A stretch of DNA of 33,846 nt from Cristatella mucedo (Eukaryota; Bryozoa; Phylactolaemata; Cristatellidae): contig WPIO01000511.1 of assembly GCA_009760855.2 (NCBI GenBank), positions 1-33,846 of the forward strand, given 5' to 3'. A program made the position numbers and the translations under genes. The notes under the pieces were generated by a model. The model worked only from the letters and a program-made list of their open reading frames with translations. It was not told where the DNA came from and ran no database searches. Shown in pieces: positions 31,690 to 33,846 of the stretch (its first letter is position 1; each line of letters opens with the position of its first letter).

Positions 31690-32596
31690 CATAATAATTC
31701 AATTAATTCAGTACTCTCAGATAACTCAATCTATTTTTAGGCACTCTATATTTACTACAAAAGGGAGCACGATCGAATGGGTATAGGTAGCATGCTCAAT
31801 GAAGAACAGTAATAACATCATTGGGGGGGCTACATTTTCAGGGTCAGCATGCAAGGATGGCTATCGGCACCATGCTAGGTCTGATCACACGTAAGCACAT
31901 AGGGGTTGACCGACTGGGACCAACTGAACCCTGTGTTAAAAAGATACCTTTTTAGTTTCTTTTGCACCGTGAAAAAATTGGGATATATCATAGAACGAGT
32001 CGGCAGTGAGTTACCGGCTTTCAGAGCACATAAACTAAAGGTACAGTCTCAGAATGATTTGAGATTCGTACGAGATAAAGGCAAAAAATTCGATTCCGAA
32101 AAGCTAGTGTCGCGAAGCTTATCCTGGTATGCATTAGATCTCATGTGTATGCTGGAGCCAAAAAACGAATATACCTTAAATTTATATAACTGAACATTGA
32201 CGCTGATTCATTGCTTCATTGGGAACAAGTGCAGATTGGCGAGAAGTAGGATGTGGCTATTGCAAGGCTGGTGAAGGACAACCCTTCCAGATGGATTTTG
32301 CAATTGCTTGAGGTGCCAGATTTCGCTGGCAGACAGACCAGTCAACATTTCGGTACAGGGTTTATGCAGGGTGCTACAGAATTATTGACCAATTGAGGTG
32401 CGATATCCATGTAAGCAAGCTGATATTTTAGCAATTTTATCCAGCCGAAAGTAGGCATACTTGACTGCAGAGCCCTTTGCAATGCGAAGCCTGAATTTCA
32501 GGCAGATTCATACGGAGATATGCTAACAGAGCCGAATGGGAGCTTTAGCCTTCCCATTTTCTATATCCTACGTGGTGTGTGAAAACCAATTAGGTA

Positions 32597-32765
32597 TATA
32601 TAATTCATTTGTAAAGCACCCTAAGAGAATTTAATCTCTATTCAGGTGCTTCACATATGCCTCCGGGCTTGAGGCCGCGACCACAGTCAGACCTTGGTTG
32701 GGGGAAGCACCTTAACTGCTTAACTAAACGAGCTTGGCAGGGTCATCTTTTAATAAGTCATTTCA
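32597..32765 (-). mobile_element. Nested LINE A 3' end
   Basis: A second 3' terminus (TTCATTTGTAAAGCACCC, then AGAGAATTTAATCTCTATTC at 32624-32643, and GGTGCTTCACATATGCC) interrupts the surrounding copy between its MGKPS-equivalent and NDDKT-equivalent codons. After about 32665 the inserted sequence is not recognised, and the host copy resumes at about 32770. Confidence 0.6.
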
Positions 32766-33091
32766 TTAGGTCATCATTTAATCGAAAAAAAACGGTTGTG
32801 GTGTCATCAACGTATGCATCCACGTGTGGATTTTATCAATATATGCAGCAAGGAATTTAAGAGAATTTGAAGTGGTCGAGGGATAAAAGCGTAGGTGCAA
32901 CTGAATATGATCTGCATAAAAGTGACAGCCTACGTTGCACCCACAATCACATTTATTAGATGGAAAGTATAGGCAATTAAAAGTACGAGATCAAGAACTC
33001 AGCCTTGAGGCACCCCACATTTTAGATCTTCCTCAGACGATCTTTGCCCAGTCATTTTACTAATCTGTATTCTCCTACCGAGATAGGACCT

Positions 33092-33275
33092 AAAAAAAAG
33101 AAAAAAAATCCTAGCTCATTAAATAGCTGCTTTTTGCACAGCGACAGAAGAGCCTTTACGGCTATCACCACTGCTTGCAGTAGCGATAATGGTCGCTCAC
33201 CTCAGGAATCGAACCCACGACCTAGGGACCGAGGTCGTGAAAGCTACCGTCTTACCTAGTGTGCCATCACGGCTC
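33092..33275 (-). mobile_element. tRNA-derived SINE inserted in LINE A
   Basis: The minus strand begins GAGCCGTGATGGCACACTAGG. It has a pol III A box TGGCACACTAGG (33255-33266) and an exact B box GGTTCGATTCC (33205-33215), about 40 bases apart as in tRNA. The loop CTTTCAC between them resembles the anticodon loop of tRNA-Glu(TTC). The body ends GAGCTAGGATTTTTTTTC, an oligo-T rather than an oligo-A end. Flanking LINE sequence resumes on each side (GAGATAGGACCT / ACCACTGCCAAGCAGTG). No clear target duplication seen. Confidence 0.75.
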
Positions 33276-33846
33276 ACCACTGCCAAGCAGTGCCTGTGAT
33301 GCCTAGGCGAGATTAGAGGCTCACAAGAAAGACATGTTGAACGTTAGTATCTAAAACTGCCAAAAGATTGAGAAAAACAAGCAGAATGTCTATTAAGGTC
33401 GGCATTTCTATGTAGTTGGCTCTAAGCCTGAAACAATGGCGACTCGGTCAAGTGACTATGTCTAAAAATAGACTGGGAGTTAAAACCAAGGTTTGAAATT
33501 TCGATATATGAGTTCGGCTGGTCCGCTGCGACTCCTGCCGGCGTTTCTGATAGGAACGGCAGAAGGAAGACTGAACGGAATCGTTCAAGGTCCCTTGGTC
33601 TATTTTGCTTTCTTGTCTAAAAGATGGTGGGACACAACGCAAGGATTTGACATATTTATGATGTTAGATATGCATGAAAGCAGCAGAAACACGCATCACA
33701 GAAGCAGAAAATTGGGGATAGTGTCTAGAGGACTTGATAACTTTTTTGATTTGTGTGCGAACGTCAGGACAAGGTCACTAGTTACCTTCACCATTGGGGT
33801 GCTGTACGGAAAAAAGAAATACCATGTCAGACAGGATGCGGCTGTC

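Larger units (their letters stand above)
31690..33846 (-). mobile_element. LINE family A, long decayed copy reaching the window edge
   Basis: From left to right the minus-strand element runs 3' to 5': AAT-rich tail and ACTCAATCTATTTTTAGGC (31725), C-terminal domain, thumb (about 32540-32590), a nested insertion (32597-32765), and then RT (32775-33090). A SINE interrupts it at 33092-33275. The RT fingers continue to about 33640, followed by upstream linker matching 24600-24780, still aligned at the window end. Stops and indels are frequent. The oldest layer here, since it carries two later insertions. Confidence 0.88.

Noticed and set aside
33092-33275. Functional tRNA gene
   Set aside because: The T stem pairs poorly, the acceptor ends do not pair, and the unit continues ~110 bases past the tRNA-like head to an oligo-T run inside a LINE, so a SINE fits better.
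1-33846. CRISPR arrays, bacterial operons, riboswitches or rRNA
   Set aside because: No regularly spaced repeats with unique spacers, no ribosome-binding-site-led gene strings and no rRNA-like sequence seen; the window is animal nuclear DNA.

Overview
The window reads as nuclear DNA of an animal. It holds one recognisable cellular gene, split by introns with GT/AG borders, surrounded by a dense layer of old transposable elements. The gene is a caudal/Cdx-class homeobox gene on the minus strand (coding exons 21805-20947, 20364-20198 and 20073-20011). There is no operon layout and there are no long uninterrupted coding runs elsewhere. The species cannot be named from the sequence. The homeodomain is divergent for Cdx, which would suit an early-branching or fast-evolving animal, but this is only an inference.

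Most of the window comes from two related non-LTR retrotransposon (LINE) families of the L2/CR1 type. I call them family A and family B. Family A has an AP endonuclease, a reverse transcriptase with FYADDTQ, and a C-terminal region ending in NSLP...LKTHLFRTAF. Its 3' end is a conserved hairpin-like AGAGATTGAGTTCTCT followed by an ATT-rich tail. Copies lie at 40-130(+), 2775-4005(+), 5507-7175(+), 8816-9640(-), 11578-11960(-), 13079-13190(-), 14822-15815(-), 22081-23400(-), 23401-25797(+), 25798-26266(-) and 31690-33846(-). Family B copies lie at 4051-5506(+), 9736-11220(+), 13270-13660(-) and 30559-30945(-), with a related tail at 15860-15985(+). All are broken by truncation, frameshift, stops or nesting. 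The best preserved is 23401-25797.

Layout: 1-2150 holds a LINE tail and a pair of direct repeats (possible LTRs) around a decayed gag-like frame. 2775-7312 is stacked LINEs. 7313-8815 is unassigned. 8816-11220 is LINEs. 11401-11492 is a 13-bp minisatellite. 11578-15985 alternates LINE fragments with unassigned DNA. 15986-19690 is mostly unassigned, with a possible decayed gag at 16987-17862. 19696-22046 is the Cdx locus with its 3' flank and promoter-like upstream block. 22081-26266 is a head-to-head and inverted LINE cluster. About 26600-30555 is a hAT transposase fragment followed by an AT-rich relic of a Polinton/adintovirus-like DNA element (integrase, tail-fibre-like protein, other decayed genes). 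30559-33846 is LINE B, unassigned DNA, and a long LINE A copy carrying a nested LINE fragment and a tRNA-derived SINE.

The candidates for something unusual are the AT-rich viral-like relic with its TGA-biased in-frame stops, the derived Cdx gene whose frame stops just after the homeodomain, and the SINE with an oligo-T rather than an oligo-A end. No intact novel system was found.
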